DNA of 29,140 nucleotides from Bacteroides sp. CAG:443. GTDB taxonomy: Bacteria; Bacteroidota; Bacteroidia; Bacteroidales; Bacteroidaceae. The translations under genes were made by a program, and so were the position numbers. Positions 8,017 to 17,240 of this stretch are shown here, in pieces. The first letter of the stretch is position 1. Every line of letters begins with the position of its first letter. The notes under the pieces are model-generated. The model worked only from the letters and a program-made list of their open reading frames with translations. It was not told the DNA's origin and ran no database searches. The DNA lies in contig FR887752.1 in NCBI GenBank assembly GCA_000432735.1, positions 1 through 29,140 of the forward strand, written 5' to 3'.

Positions 8017-9672
8017 TTATTTTGAATATCCCGGATTTTGTGTCAGATTTTGGTTGACAGCAAGAGTATTTGCATGAATCGGGAATACCTGCAAATAAGG
8101 CTCTGTTTTAGGACGATCGGTTATGGCATCGTTAAATTTACCAAAACGAATCAAATCTTGACGTCTCCATCCTTCCCATGCCAATTCCAGCATACGTTCT
8201 TTCAACAAATTATCCAAAGTTGCATCTGCATGAGGTGCGCCGACACGATTTCTGACTTCATCCAAATCGGCCTGTCCACTCTGTCCGTTACGAACCAAAG
8301 CTTCGGCACGCATCAACAAAACATCAGCATAACGGAACAACACCCAGTCGTTATGAGGACACTGACCATCTTCGGTTGCAGTCGGATCATCCGCATACTT
8401 ATACATACGTGCCCCCGCCATCTTCATACTGGTATCGCTCTTATCAAACTGAAGTTTAATTGCCATCGGTAAATATTCCAAAGGTTTTCCTGTCTCACTG
8501 TTGATAACTTCCTGCCCGTTTACAACAACCCGTCCTGTATAATAGGTCAGCTCCAAGCGAGGATCAGGATTTGCCGTACCATATCCGAATGTTTTCATAG
8601 CCTCAATAGTAGCAGAAGATCCGTTCCAGCCTCCATTACCAAAGCCTAATGCCTTTCCTACATCGTAATGACGTGAACGTACCAGATACATATTACGAGC
8701 TTTATACAATGTTGGATCCATAGGAATAACAAAAATATTTTCTTTAGAACCTTCATTGTTTACAACGAAATTTGCAAGGAAACCATTCGTCCCCTGATTC
8801 AGTGCATACCCACATTCCTTGATTTTATCACAATAGGCAACAGTAGCCTCCCAACAGTTTTTTTCTGTTCCATCTACCGTAAACATAATATTCTTGCCAT
8901 CAGGACGAGATTGGTCTGTCCAGTCATTATCGGTATAAACTTCTGCATTCAGGGCAAGCTTAGCCATAAGGAAATAAGCAGCAGCCTTAGTCATACGTCC
9001 ATAATATTCTCCTTGGGCTGCACTCTTTTCATCTACAAGCAAAGGAATTGATTCTTCCAGTTCCTTCTTTACAAAATTAAATACCTCACTACGTTCAGAC
9101 TGCTTGACATCCTTCATCTGAGTTAATGAAGATTCAACAATCGGTACACGTGCAAACATATCCAGCAAATAATAATAATACATAGCACGAATAGCACGTA
9201 CTTCGGCTTTATAGATATCGAAATATTCATTGTCCGGATCCATTTCCTTCAATTCAGTCAATTTATCAATAGACTGATTACACTGAACTACGACTCCATA
9301 CAAATAATCCCATGTGGAAATAATAAGACCATTGTTCACACCCCAGTTGTGAGTAAACAAATCTCTCCATAGTCCACCATCATCCCAGTCACCACCTCTC
9401 GTCGGAAGGATAGCATCATCAGCACAAAATGTATTCAAGTCATAAAGTCCTCTGTCTGTTCCAGCCAAACCACTACCTCCTGCATCTGCTCCAATCTTCG
9501 TATAAAGGTTAGCAACTGTATTTAAATAAATCATTTCCGGATTTTTATAAGCTTCACTTTCCGGCATCTGGTCAACAGGATTTTCTTCCAAAAAAGAAGA
9601 ACATCCACTAAAACTCATTGCTGCTACAATAAAAAAGCTATATAATAATTTTCTTTTCATAGTAATATTCAT
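8017..9672 (-). CDS. susD: SusD-family starch-binding outer-membrane lipoprotein
   Basis: This is a 551-aa SusD/RagB-family lipoprotein. Its signal ends FSGC (Cys24), followed by SSFLEENPVDQ, typical of the family. TPR-like helices follow and the C-terminal half ends in the usual LIRFGKF and YLQVFPIHANTLAVNQNLTQNPGY. It forms the lid over the SusC barrel and captures starch helices. The start is uncertain. The ATG at 9672 directly abuts the susC stop (TAA then ATG), while the ATG at 9660 gives MKRKLLYSFF, a more typical signal peptide. The second may be the real start; the abutting first ATG would permit translational coupling. The gene is cotranscribed with susC. Confidence 0.93.
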   Translation of the reverse strand: MNITMKRKLLYSFFIVAAMSFSGCSSFLEENPVDQMPESEAYKNPEMIYLNTVANLYTKIGADAGGSGLAGTDRGLYDLNTFCADDAILPTRGGDWDDGGLWRDLFTHNWGVNNGLIISTWDYLYGVVVQCNQSIDKLTELKEMDPDNEYFDIYKAEVRAIRAMYYYYLLDMFARVPIVESSLTQMKDVKQSERSEVFNFVKKELEESIPLLVDEKSAAQGEYYGRMTKAAAYFLMAKLALNAEVYTDNDWTDQSRPDGKNIMFTVDGTEKNCWEATVAYCDKIKECGYALNQGTNGFLANFVVNNEGSKENIFVIPMDPTLYKARNMYLVRSRHYDVGKALGFGNGGWNGSSATIEAMKTFGYGTANPDPRLELTYYTGRVVVNGQEVINSETGKPLEYLPMAIKLQFDKSDTSMKMAGARMYKYADDPTATEDGQCPHNDWVLFRYADVLLMRAEALVRNGQSGQADLDEVRNRVGAPHADATLDNLLKERMLELAWEGWRRQDLIRFGKFNDAITDRPKTEPYLQVFPIHANTLAVNQNLTQNPGYSK

Positions 9673-12648
9673 TTAAAAGTTAAGGCTAAGTCCCAGTGAA
9701 TAAGTACGTGTAAGCGGATAGAAACGTTTATCATCAACACCTAAATCACTTCCTACTGTAGAACTGTTAATCATCGGTGACAATCCTGAATAGTTAGTAA
9801 TAGTGGCTAAATTATTTACAGAGAATGTCAATCTTAAAGAATTGATATTCTTCAAGTTCTTTGTATTCAAATTCCAACCTAATGTTACATAATCAATATG
9901 TACATAATCTCCTCTTTCCAACCAATAATCGGTTACAGTCTGATCGTGGATATTCTTTTCCGGAGCTCCCTTCATTACGTTGTAAGTAGGGAATAAACTC
10001 ATATTCATGTATGACAAAGAAGTTCCATTATAAATCTTATGCCCAAACGCACCACTGAACTGAGTCTGGATATCAAACTGTTTGTAACGGAAACTAATAT
10101 TACCACCCAAATAGAACTTCGGCATAGCTTGTCCCGCTATATAACGGTCCTTTCCATCAGAAAGATCAATACCTTCTTGACCATCAATGTCAAGAATATG
10201 ATAAGTATACTCACCATTACCATTCATATCAATAAGTCCATCACATTTAGGTAAATAGAATACGCCCAATGGTTGTCCTACCATCTGATAAATAACTTGA
10301 TTATTTCCTCCAATAAATCCAGCACCATTCATTCCACCTAAATTCATATATTCCTTCGCGCTCAATGATTGTCCCATATATGAGCCACTCAATGACAACA
10401 ATTTATTCTTCTGCCAAGAGAAGTTTGCAGAAATGGTCAATTCCATATCTTTGGTTTTTACAGGTACACCTGTTACTGCAACTTCAATACCGGTATTTTC
10501 CATTTCACCTAAATTGGCCAACAAAGAATTGAATGCAAAAGGAGGTACAGGTACAGCATAGTTATACAACAAGTCACTTGTCTTTGAATAATAATAATCT
10601 AAAGTACCAGTCAAACGGTTATCAAAGAATCCAGCATCGATACCAATATCAAACATACGTTTTACTTCCCATTTCAGGTCAGGGTTATCATTACGATTAA
10701 TTCCGTATGTAACAACAGGTTTACCATTTACGGTAGTTACTCCTGTCGGACTCATCAATTTCAAAGAATTATACGCGCTAATTGCATCCTGATTACCAGT
10801 AAGACCGTAACCAGTTCTAATCTTCAAATTGGAAACAACATCTACATCCTTCAAGAAACTTTCTTCTTTCAATACCCAAGCCAATGAAGCAGATGGAAAG
10901 AATCCCCACTTATTATTTGCTCCCAGCTTAGAAGAACCATCGGCACGCATATTTATTGTTGCAATGTATTTATCAGCAAAACTATAATTGAAACGTCCCA
11001 TGAATGAAGCAATTGAATAGCCATTCGAATATGAACTGACATCCCCATATTTCACTTCACCACCAGCACCTAAATTATTATATTCAAAGAAGTTTGTACC
11101 GAACTGTTTTGCTTTTGCACCAAAACCTGTATATTTATAATCTTGCAATTCAGCCAGACCTAAGATATCAATATAATGCTTTCCAAATGCTTTCTTATAA
11201 TTTGCCGTAAAGTTACCCAACAGCACTCCACTCTTATTATCCGATTTTTCAGCAATACCACTTTGACCTTGTCCTGCCTTAATATTGCTCGGAGTATATT
11301 TTGAATTCTCTTTCACATTATAAGTATAAGAACCAAAAGCACTCAATTTCAATCCATCTATAACAGTCCATGTAATACGTGCATTAGCATTAATGTAACT
11401 ATTCGACTCAACATCTTTTATAGTTAAACGTCCCAGAGGGTTTTGAGTTTCATTTGCATTTGGGTCTTCAGGCCATGAACCATCAGCATTTGCAAAATCG
11501 GGGAAAGTCGGGTTAAATGCAGCTGCAGAATAGAATGTCTTCTGATAGTCATTCAGATAACGTTTATCAACTTTAGAACCAAACATTCCGAAATCGAGTT
11601 TAACCTTATCATTAAACATTGTTTGCGAAGCATCAAGTTTTGCTGTATAATTACGCATATAATTATCCTTAATGATACCCTTCTGGTCTATAACACCAAT
11701 AGAAGCACGATAATTAGAGGATTCAGTACCTCCACCAAAAGACAAACGATGATTCTGAGTATAACCTGTCTGCTGCATAGCTTCTATAAAGTTTGTATTA
11801 TATCCCATATCCAATGCATTAGCATAGCCTCTATCGGCCACAACCTGACGATATGCATTGGCATCCAGCATTTCCAAATTCTTATAAACTGTTTCTATAC
11901 CAAAGCTACCATCATAACTTAAAGTCTTAACGCCATTTTTACCTTTAATGGTAGTAACAACGATAACACCACTCGCACCTCTTGAACCATACTGTGCTGT
12001 TTCTGAAGCATCCTTTAAAACGGTAAAGCTTTCAATATCAGCTGGAGAGATAGCATTCAACATACTCAAATCTCCAAAGACACCATCAATAATAACTAAC
12101 GGATCATTACCACCCGACAAGGAAGTTGTACCACGTACACGGATAGAAGCTGAAGCTGTAGGATCACCACCCGATTTCTGGATATTTACACCTGCAACTT
12201 TACCTTTAATAGCTTGCAAGGGGTTAGTTACAACGCCAGCATTCATATCTTCACGTCCGACACGCTGAATTGCACCTGAAACAGTACGCTGACTACCTGT
12301 AGCATAACCGATAACAATAACATCATCCAAAACTTCCGTATCCTCATGAAGAACAACTTTCATATTGGCTGTTGCCGGAAGTTCCTGATTCTTATAACCA
12401 ATAAAGGAAACGACCAAAATATCGCCTTTATTAGCATCCAGAGTAAAATTTCCATCAAAGTCGGTAATGGAGCCATTCGTAGTACCTTTTACTAAAATAT
12501 TGGCCCCAATAATAGCCTCACCATTTTTGTCTACAACACTTCCCTTGACAACCAAGCTTTGCGCTAATACTTGAAGGGAGAAAAACATACCCACTATTAC
12601 CAACAGTAGATATTTCCATGTGTGTTTAATAAATAGATTCTTTTTCAT
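9673..12648 (-). CDS. susC: SusC-family TonB-dependent starch oligosaccharide transporter
   Basis: This 991-aa outer-membrane protein has a signal peptide (1-30, ending LAQ). An N-terminal carboxypeptidase-regulatory-like beta-sandwich (~33-110) carries GSVVDKNGEAIIGANI and TDFDGNFTL. Then come a TonB-box-like region, the plug (~115-235, with RVRGTTSLSGGNDPLVIIDG and SRGASGVIVVTT) and a 22-strand barrel ending in LGLSLNF. It imports malto-oligosaccharides in complex with SusD, using TonB energy. The length fits B. thetaiotaomicron SusC (about 1000 aa). There is no N-terminal STN/anti-sigma signalling domain, so regulation should go through SusR. A 185-bp leader with two hairpins precedes it. 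Confidence 0.95.
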   Translation of the reverse strand: MKKNLFIKHTWKYLLLVIVGMFFSLQVLAQSLVVKGSVVDKNGEAIIGANILVKGTTNGSITDFDGNFTLDANKGDILVVSFIGYKNQELPATANMKVVLHEDTEVLDDVIVIGYATGSQRTVSGAIQRVGREDMNAGVVTNPLQAIKGKVAGVNIQKSGGDPTASASIRVRGTTSLSGGNDPLVIIDGVFGDLSMLNAISPADIESFTVLKDASETAQYGSRGASGVIVVTTIKGKNGVKTLSYDGSFGIETVYKNLEMLDANAYRQVVADRGYANALDMGYNTNFIEAMQQTGYTQNHRLSFGGGTESSNYRASIGVIDQKGIIKDNYMRNYTAKLDASQTMFNDKVKLDFGMFGSKVDKRYLNDYQKTFYSAAAFNPTFPDFANADGSWPEDPNANETQNPLGRLTIKDVESNSYINANARITWTVIDGLKLSAFGSYTYNVKENSKYTPSNIKAGQGQSGIAEKSDNKSGVLLGNFTANYKKAFGKHYIDILGLAELQDYKYTGFGAKAKQFGTNFFEYNNLGAGGEVKYGDVSSYSNGYSIASFMGRFNYSFADKYIATINMRADGSSKLGANNKWGFFPSASLAWVLKEESFLKDVDVVSNLKIRTGYGLTGNQDAISAYNSLKLMSPTGVTTVNGKPVVTYGINRNDNPDLKWEVKRMFDIGIDAGFFDNRLTGTLDYYYSKTSDLLYNYAVPVPPFAFNSLLANLGEMENTGIEVAVTGVPVKTKDMELTISANFSWQKNKLLSLSGSYMGQSLSAKEYMNLGGMNGAGFIGGNNQVIYQMVGQPLGVFYLPKCDGLIDMNGNGEYTYHILDIDGQEGIDLSDGKDRYIAGQAMPKFYLGGNISFRYKQFDIQTQFSGAFGHKIYNGTSLSYMNMSLFPTYNVMKGAPEKNIHDQTVTDYWLERGDYVHIDYVTLGWNLNTKNLKNINSLRLTFSVNNLATITNYSGLSPMINSSTVGSDLGVDDKRFYPLTRTYSLGLSLNF

Positions 12649-12689
12649 ATTATTAAATTTTAAGTTAATAAAATTTCATATAGTCTACA

Positions 12690-12715
12690 CTCCATTATGG
12701 ATTATACAAATGGAG
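12690..12715 (-). other. Small hairpin in the susC leader
   Basis: CTCCATT (12690-12696) and AATGGAG (12709-12715) form a 7-bp stem with a 12-nt loop about 42-67 nt before the susC ATG. It may be a 5'-UTR structure or a protein-binding inverted repeat. No exact TAnnTTTGC box was found in the susB-susC gap, so the susC promoter position is open. Confidence 0.4.
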
Positions 12716-12774
12716 CCAATGTATTATATATACCTATTGAAAGAAGATTTACTATCTAAAAAAGACAAACTTTG

Positions 12775-12816
12775 TAATATATCAGAAAAAGGAATGCTCC
12801 CTCTTCTGATATATTA
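12775..12816 (-). terminator. Strong inverted repeat after susB, before susC
   Basis: A 13-bp perfect inverted repeat (12775-12787 and 12804-12816) with a 16-nt loop starts 17 bp after the susB stop. On the minus strand it is followed by CAAAGTTTGTCTTTTTT, so the U-tract is delayed by about 10 nt. It could terminate the susB transcript and insulate susC, protect mRNA ends, or be an operator. In B. thetaiotaomicron susA and susB-G form separate units. Here the hairpin suggests susB is also partly separated from susC. Confidence 0.5.
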
Positions 12817-12833
12817 TTAAATTCAATGCCTAT

Positions 12834-15014
12834 TTACTTGATTTCTTTGATTGAAATAGCGTAACCGCCTCCAATACCTGCTTTCAGAGTTATTTTACTC
12901 TTGCTCGTTACTTTTTTCTTTGTAATAGTATATGCCTGAGGATTTTTATCCCAACTTGCATCTTTAGCGTCGGCATAAATAGTTGCTTCATATTTCTTGT
13001 CAGGATCGAGGAAGTCGAATGACAATTTAGAAACGTGACCATTATAACCTGCCGTACATCCCACATACCAGTCGTTTGTATTCTTTGCACGACGGGCGAT
13101 GGTTATGTATTCTCCCGGTTCTGCTTCCAAGTACTTAGACTCATCCCAGTCGACAGCCACATCTTTGATAAACTGGAAAGCATCCATGAAACGTTCATAG
13201 TTTTCAGGAACATCTGCAGCCATCTGCAACGGGCTATACATGGTTACATACAATGCCAGCTGACGCGCAAGTGTTGTACGAGCATGAGATTTATTATTCG
13301 GATTCATCTTACTGCAATCCGGTTCAAAGATACCCGGAGTATAATCCATCGGACCACCGATAAGACGGGTAAACGGCAAAATAGTTGTGTGGTTCACATT
13401 GTTACCACCAAATGATTCATATTCAGTACCACGAGCCGATTCGTTACCAATCAGATTCGGATAAGTGCGGCAAAGTCCTGTAGGACGTACAGCTTCGTGA
13501 GCATTGACCATAATCTTGTAATCAGCAGCTTTCTTTACGGCATACAGATAATGATCGACCATCCACTGTCCGTAATGATGTTCTCCTCGAGGAATGATAT
13601 CACCTACATATCCACTCTTCACTGCATGGTAACCATTATCCACCATAAACTGGTAAGCCTTATCCATGTGGCGTTCATAATTGCGTACAGAAGCAGAGGT
13701 TTCATGATGCATAATCATTTCCACACCCTTGCTTGCAGCATAACGATGCACCTCTTCTACATCAAAATCAGGATACGGAGTCACAAAGTCGAACACATAA
13801 TCCTTGCTCTTGCCAAACCAGTCTTCCCATCCCTGGTTCCAGCCTTCCACCAATACAGCATCAAAACCATTTGCAGCAGCAAAGTCGATATAACGCTTTA
13901 CATTAGCAGTATTGGCAGAATGTTTCCCATTCGGTTTTGTTTTTGAATAATCTGTTTCACCCAGTTTTACACTTGAGAGCTCATCTGTATAGGCCCATGT
14001 ACCTTTATTGGTAATCATATCCCACCAAATTCCGATATATTTTACCGGATGAATCCATGAAGTATCTTCTATCTTACAAGGTTCATTCAGGTTCAGTGTA
14101 ATTCGAGAAGCCAGAATGTTACGAGCATCATCGCTTACGATAATTGTACGCCAAGGCGAAGTACACGGAGTCTGCATATAGCCCTTATCTCCTTTTGCAT
14201 CAGGAGTCAGCCATGATTCAAAAATCAGATTCTTGTCATCCAGGTTCAAGCTCATGCAAGAATAATCTTTCAAGGCAGCTTCATGCAAGTTAATATAAAG
14301 TCCATCATCAGTCTTCATCATCAAGGCAGTCTGAACGCCAGTCTGCGAGAATACATATTGTGATGAATTTTCAGTGACAGCCGAACTCATTTTTCCACGA
14401 ATTTCAGACAAGCGGGAAGTAGTATAATCGTATTCCTGCGTATCGTAATCTCCCGGAATCCAGAAAGCCGTATGGTCACCCGTCATAGCAAATTGGGTAT
14501 GCTCTTCCTTTATCACAAAATAATTCAGATTTTTCTGCTGAGGGAACTCATAACGAAAACCTAAGCCATCATTGAACAAACGGAAACGAATGACGATATA
14601 ACGGTCATTTCCCGGCTGGTCAAGGGTAACTTCCAGTTCATTGTAGTGATTACGTATTTCACTTTCTTCTCCCCACACCGGATGCCACACTTCATCGAAA
14701 GTAGAAGTACGAGTATCTTTAATCTTAAATCCGGTCATCAGATTCGTCTTCTCGTCTACTCGTTCTTTATCTTTTCGTTCCGTCCATTCGAATCCGATTC
14801 TTTTCTCAGGATCCTCTCTTTTCAATTCCAGGCCAAGAGTGCTGGGCTTAATAACAGCTTTGTCCTTAAAGAAGAGCTCGTATACAGGAGCCCCGTTACT
14901 GTTCAAACTAAAGTTCATCTTCAAATTACCGTCAGGCGACGTCAGATTTTGCGCATTCATCGCAAACGCACAGTAGCACATGGCTACAAAGGCAAAGGTT
15001 CTTTTTAGATTCAT
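12834..15014 (-). CDS. susB: GH97 alpha-glucosidase SusB
   Basis: This 726-aa periplasmic enzyme has a signal peptide (1-22, ending AMNAQ). An N-terminal beta-sandwich, a (beta/alpha)8 barrel (~320-600) and a C-terminal beta domain follow. The GH97 catalytic glutamates are visible: Glu438 (MIMHHETS), Glu507 (VNAHEAVRP) and Glu531 (ARGTEYESF). Their spacing equals Glu439/508/532 of B. thetaiotaomicron SusB, where 532 is the acid and 439/508 activate water with Ca2+, so this should be the inverting alpha-glucosidase type. It would hydrolyse malto-oligosaccharides to glucose in the periplasm. It lies 165 bp after susA with its own probable promoter. Confidence 0.95.
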   Translation of the reverse strand: MNLKRTFAFVAMCYCAFAMNAQNLTSPDGNLKMNFSLNSNGAPVYELFFKDKAVIKPSTLGLELKREDPEKRIGFEWTERKDKERVDEKTNLMTGFKIKDTRTSTFDEVWHPVWGEESEIRNHYNELEVTLDQPGNDRYIVIRFRLFNDGLGFRYEFPQQKNLNYFVIKEEHTQFAMTGDHTAFWIPGDYDTQEYDYTTSRLSEIRGKMSSAVTENSSQYVFSQTGVQTALMMKTDDGLYINLHEAALKDYSCMSLNLDDKNLIFESWLTPDAKGDKGYMQTPCTSPWRTIIVSDDARNILASRITLNLNEPCKIEDTSWIHPVKYIGIWWDMITNKGTWAYTDELSSVKLGETDYSKTKPNGKHSANTANVKRYIDFAAANGFDAVLVEGWNQGWEDWFGKSKDYVFDFVTPYPDFDVEEVHRYAASKGVEMIMHHETSASVRNYERHMDKAYQFMVDNGYHAVKSGYVGDIIPRGEHHYGQWMVDHYLYAVKKAADYKIMVNAHEAVRPTGLCRTYPNLIGNESARGTEYESFGGNNVNHTTILPFTRLIGGPMDYTPGIFEPDCSKMNPNNKSHARTTLARQLALYVTMYSPLQMAADVPENYERFMDAFQFIKDVAVDWDESKYLEAEPGEYITIARRAKNTNDWYVGCTAGYNGHVSKLSFDFLDPDKKYEATIYADAKDASWDKNPQAYTITKKKVTSKSKITLKAGIGGGYAISIKEIK

Positions 15015-15056
15015 AGTTTTAAGGTTTAAATAATTAATAAGTTTTTAGCTCAAAAA

Positions 15057-15064
15057 CAAAATTA
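15057..15064 (-). promoter_or_regulatory. Probable -7 element of susB
   Basis: The minus strand reads TAATTTTG, matching TAnnTTTG, 42 bp before the susB ATG in the 165-bp susA-susB gap. No clear -33 element is seen. A 16-bp AT-only palindrome lies upstream at 15115-15130. Confidence 0.45.
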
Positions 15065-15179
15065 GACATCCCATCATACATTTATTTTCTTCATACAAAA
15101 AATAGAAATGCATAAAAATATTAATATTTTATTTATCAGGTATTTAGCATATAACAGAAAACTTAAAAATAGAAACTTT

Positions 15180-17033
15180 TTAGAAACAAAATATCAAGAT
15201 TTCACGTTCCTTCAGAGATAATTTATCAGCAAAACTGACCTTCCTTCCGCTCAGGAAATCCGTAGCTTCCGGTTGTGGCAATATCTCCCGATAAGGTTCA
15301 AGACTCAGTTCCTGCGGAGCATCCGTTCCATTCATCACGACAACAACCGACTTGCCATTGTATGCACGCTGATAGACATAAGTTCCCTGACTGATGGAAT
15401 AATGTTTTAATGTACCATGAGTAAGCACTTCATTCCCCTTGCGCCAGTTCAATAACTTACGGGTAAAATCGAAAGCCTCATTCTGTAAGGTAGTACGCCC
15501 TTCAGGAACAAAGCAATTCACTTTATCTCCTCGCCATCCTCCGGGAAAATCTTTCCGCAACTCTCCGTCACCATTTCCTTTATCACCCGTCATCAAGATT
15601 TCAGTTCCATAATATATCTGCGGTATGCCACGCGTAGTCAACAAAAAAGTCATAGCTTGTTTATAGCGTGTCAGGTTACGAGCCTTCTCATCGGTTGTAG
15701 CAAAACGAGAGGTATCATGGTTATCGAAAAATACCAGCAGGTTCATCGGATCGGCATATACGATATCCTGTGTCAGATAGTCGTACAACTTATACAGTCC
15801 TCCTCCCCATTCTCCAGTTTCTTCATCGAAGGCCTGATTCATCAGACTTTGCAACGGGAAATCCATTACAGTCGGTAAATTCGAATTTCGTGGAGCAGCC
15901 AGCTTGCTGTCTTTCTGCCAGTACGAAACCAGCACATTACTATTCAGCCATGTTTCACCTACGATATTGAAATAAGGATATTCTTCGAGTACCTCCTTAC
16001 ACCATTCACTCATAAAGTCAAAATCAGCATACGGATGTGTATCCTGACGAATGCCGTTGATACCTGCATATTCAATCCACCAGATGCTATTCTGAATCAG
16101 ATAGCGTGCCACATGCCGGTTACGCTGATTCCAGTCGGGCATTACCGACGTAAACCATCCGTCCGTCGCAATCTTGCGCTCATACTCACTGGCATGTACA
16201 TCCATCACACTGGCAGTTTTGAACGAAGTCTGCACATATTCCGAATGAAAGTTAAACCACTCCTTAGAAGGCTTGTCCTTGAACAGATCGTTCTCGCTAC
16301 CGCAATGATTGAAAATCATGTCCATCACCACCTTCAATCCCTTTTGGTGCGCCTTGTCTACCAGTGTCTTAAATTCCTCATTGCTTCCCAAACGGCGGTC
16401 TATCTGATAATAATCCGTAATGGCATAACCATGATACGATCCGTCCTTCATGTCATTTTCCTGAGTAGGATTCAGCCAGATCGCTGTTACTCCCAGGTCT
16501 GCAATATAATCCAGATGGTCGGAAATACCCTGCAAGTCGCCTCCGTGGCGAGCAAACGAATCATTACGGTCCACCCTATTTTCCAGCATCCCTTCTACGA
16601 TATCATTATCCGAATTCCCATTGGCAAAGCGGTCGGGCATAATCAAGTAAAGAACATCTTCCGAAGTAAATCCCTTTATATCTTCTCCCTTATGTGAACG
16701 TTCCTTGAGTTCATAAGGAATCGTCAGTGTTTTTTTCCCTTCCTTCAACAATATATTAAAAGTCTGTGCTTTTGCTTCCGACAAATCCAGATAAAGCAAC
16801 AAGTAATTGGGATTATCCTGCTTTACCACTTCCTTCAGGATAATTCCATTTCCAGACAGTGTAACATTGGAAGAAGCGATGTGATCGCCATACAACAAAA
16901 TCTGCAATTCGGGATTTTGCATACCAGCCCACCAAAAACTAGGAGTAACCTTATGAACTTTGATAGCTCCAGCCGCACGACAAATGCCGAAAAGGCTAAA
17001 GATCGCCATAAATAAAAGCCATGTATGTTTCAT
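15180..17033 (-). CDS. susA: Neopullulanase/cyclomaltodextrinase-type GH13, SusA
   Basis: This is a 617-aa periplasmic glycosidase, the same length as B. thetaiotaomicron SusA. It has a signal peptide (1-20), an N-terminal beta-sandwich (~25-110) and a GH13 barrel (~125-520). Region I MDMIFNHCG spans 237-245. Catalytic residues are nucleophile Asp331 (NGIRQDTHPY), acid/base Glu360 (NIVGETWL) and stabiliser Asp440 (FFDNHDTSR). The IRQDTHPY form of region II is typical of SusA-like neopullulanases. It would cut imported maltodextrins for SusB to finish. It is divergent from susR with a 207-bp intergenic region holding an exact TAnnTTTGC box. Confidence 0.94.
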   Translation of the reverse strand: MKHTWLLFMAIFSLFGICRAAGAIKVHKVTPSFWWAGMQNPELQILLYGDHIASSNVTLSGNGIILKEVVKQDNPNYLLLYLDLSEAKAQTFNILLKEGKKTLTIPYELKERSHKGEDIKGFTSEDVLYLIMPDRFANGNSDNDIVEGMLENRVDRNDSFARHGGDLQGISDHLDYIADLGVTAIWLNPTQENDMKDGSYHGYAITDYYQIDRRLGSNEEFKTLVDKAHQKGLKVVMDMIFNHCGSENDLFKDKPSKEWFNFHSEYVQTSFKTASVMDVHASEYERKIATDGWFTSVMPDWNQRNRHVARYLIQNSIWWIEYAGINGIRQDTHPYADFDFMSEWCKEVLEEYPYFNIVGETWLNSNVLVSYWQKDSKLAAPRNSNLPTVMDFPLQSLMNQAFDEETGEWGGGLYKLYDYLTQDIVYADPMNLLVFFDNHDTSRFATTDEKARNLTRYKQAMTFLLTTRGIPQIYYGTEILMTGDKGNGDGELRKDFPGGWRGDKVNCFVPEGRTTLQNEAFDFTRKLLNWRKGNEVLTHGTLKHYSISQGTYVYQRAYNGKSVVVVMNGTDAPQELSLEPYREILPQPEATDFLSGRKVSFADKLSLKEREILIFCF

Positions 17034-17071
17034 GATATTTAAGATTAATACGATTTAAAATGTTTTTCGTT

Positions 17072-17080
17072 GCAAAAATA
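17072..17080 (-). promoter_or_regulatory. -7 element of susA
   Basis: The minus strand reads TATTTTTGC, an exact TAnnTTTGC match 38 bp before the susA ATG. The -33 region lacks TTTG, which fits a promoter that needs SusR (inference). On the other side, susR is preceded by TATTATTTG near 17215-17223, one base too long for the consensus. Confidence 0.6.
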
Positions 17081-17240
17081 TACCATTGCTGATTTTTTTG
17101 TTATATTTGGAAATTAAATATAAACTTATTAAAAACATAAGAACCAGTAAATAAACATGTTAACTTAAATCTAGCATATCAATAATATAAATGGTTTTAA
17201 CTCCTAATCCGCTATATTATTTGTATGTTGAAGCATATAA

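Noticed and set aside
15115..15130. Perfect 16-bp palindrome AAAATATTAATATTTT upstream of susB.
   Set aside because: It is made only of A and T in a very AT-rich gap, where such palindromes arise by chance. Mentioned only as context for the susB promoter.
16035..16697. A 220-codon plus-strand frame opposite susA.
   Set aside because: It is antisense to conserved GH13 coding sequence including the catalytic regions, with no family features.
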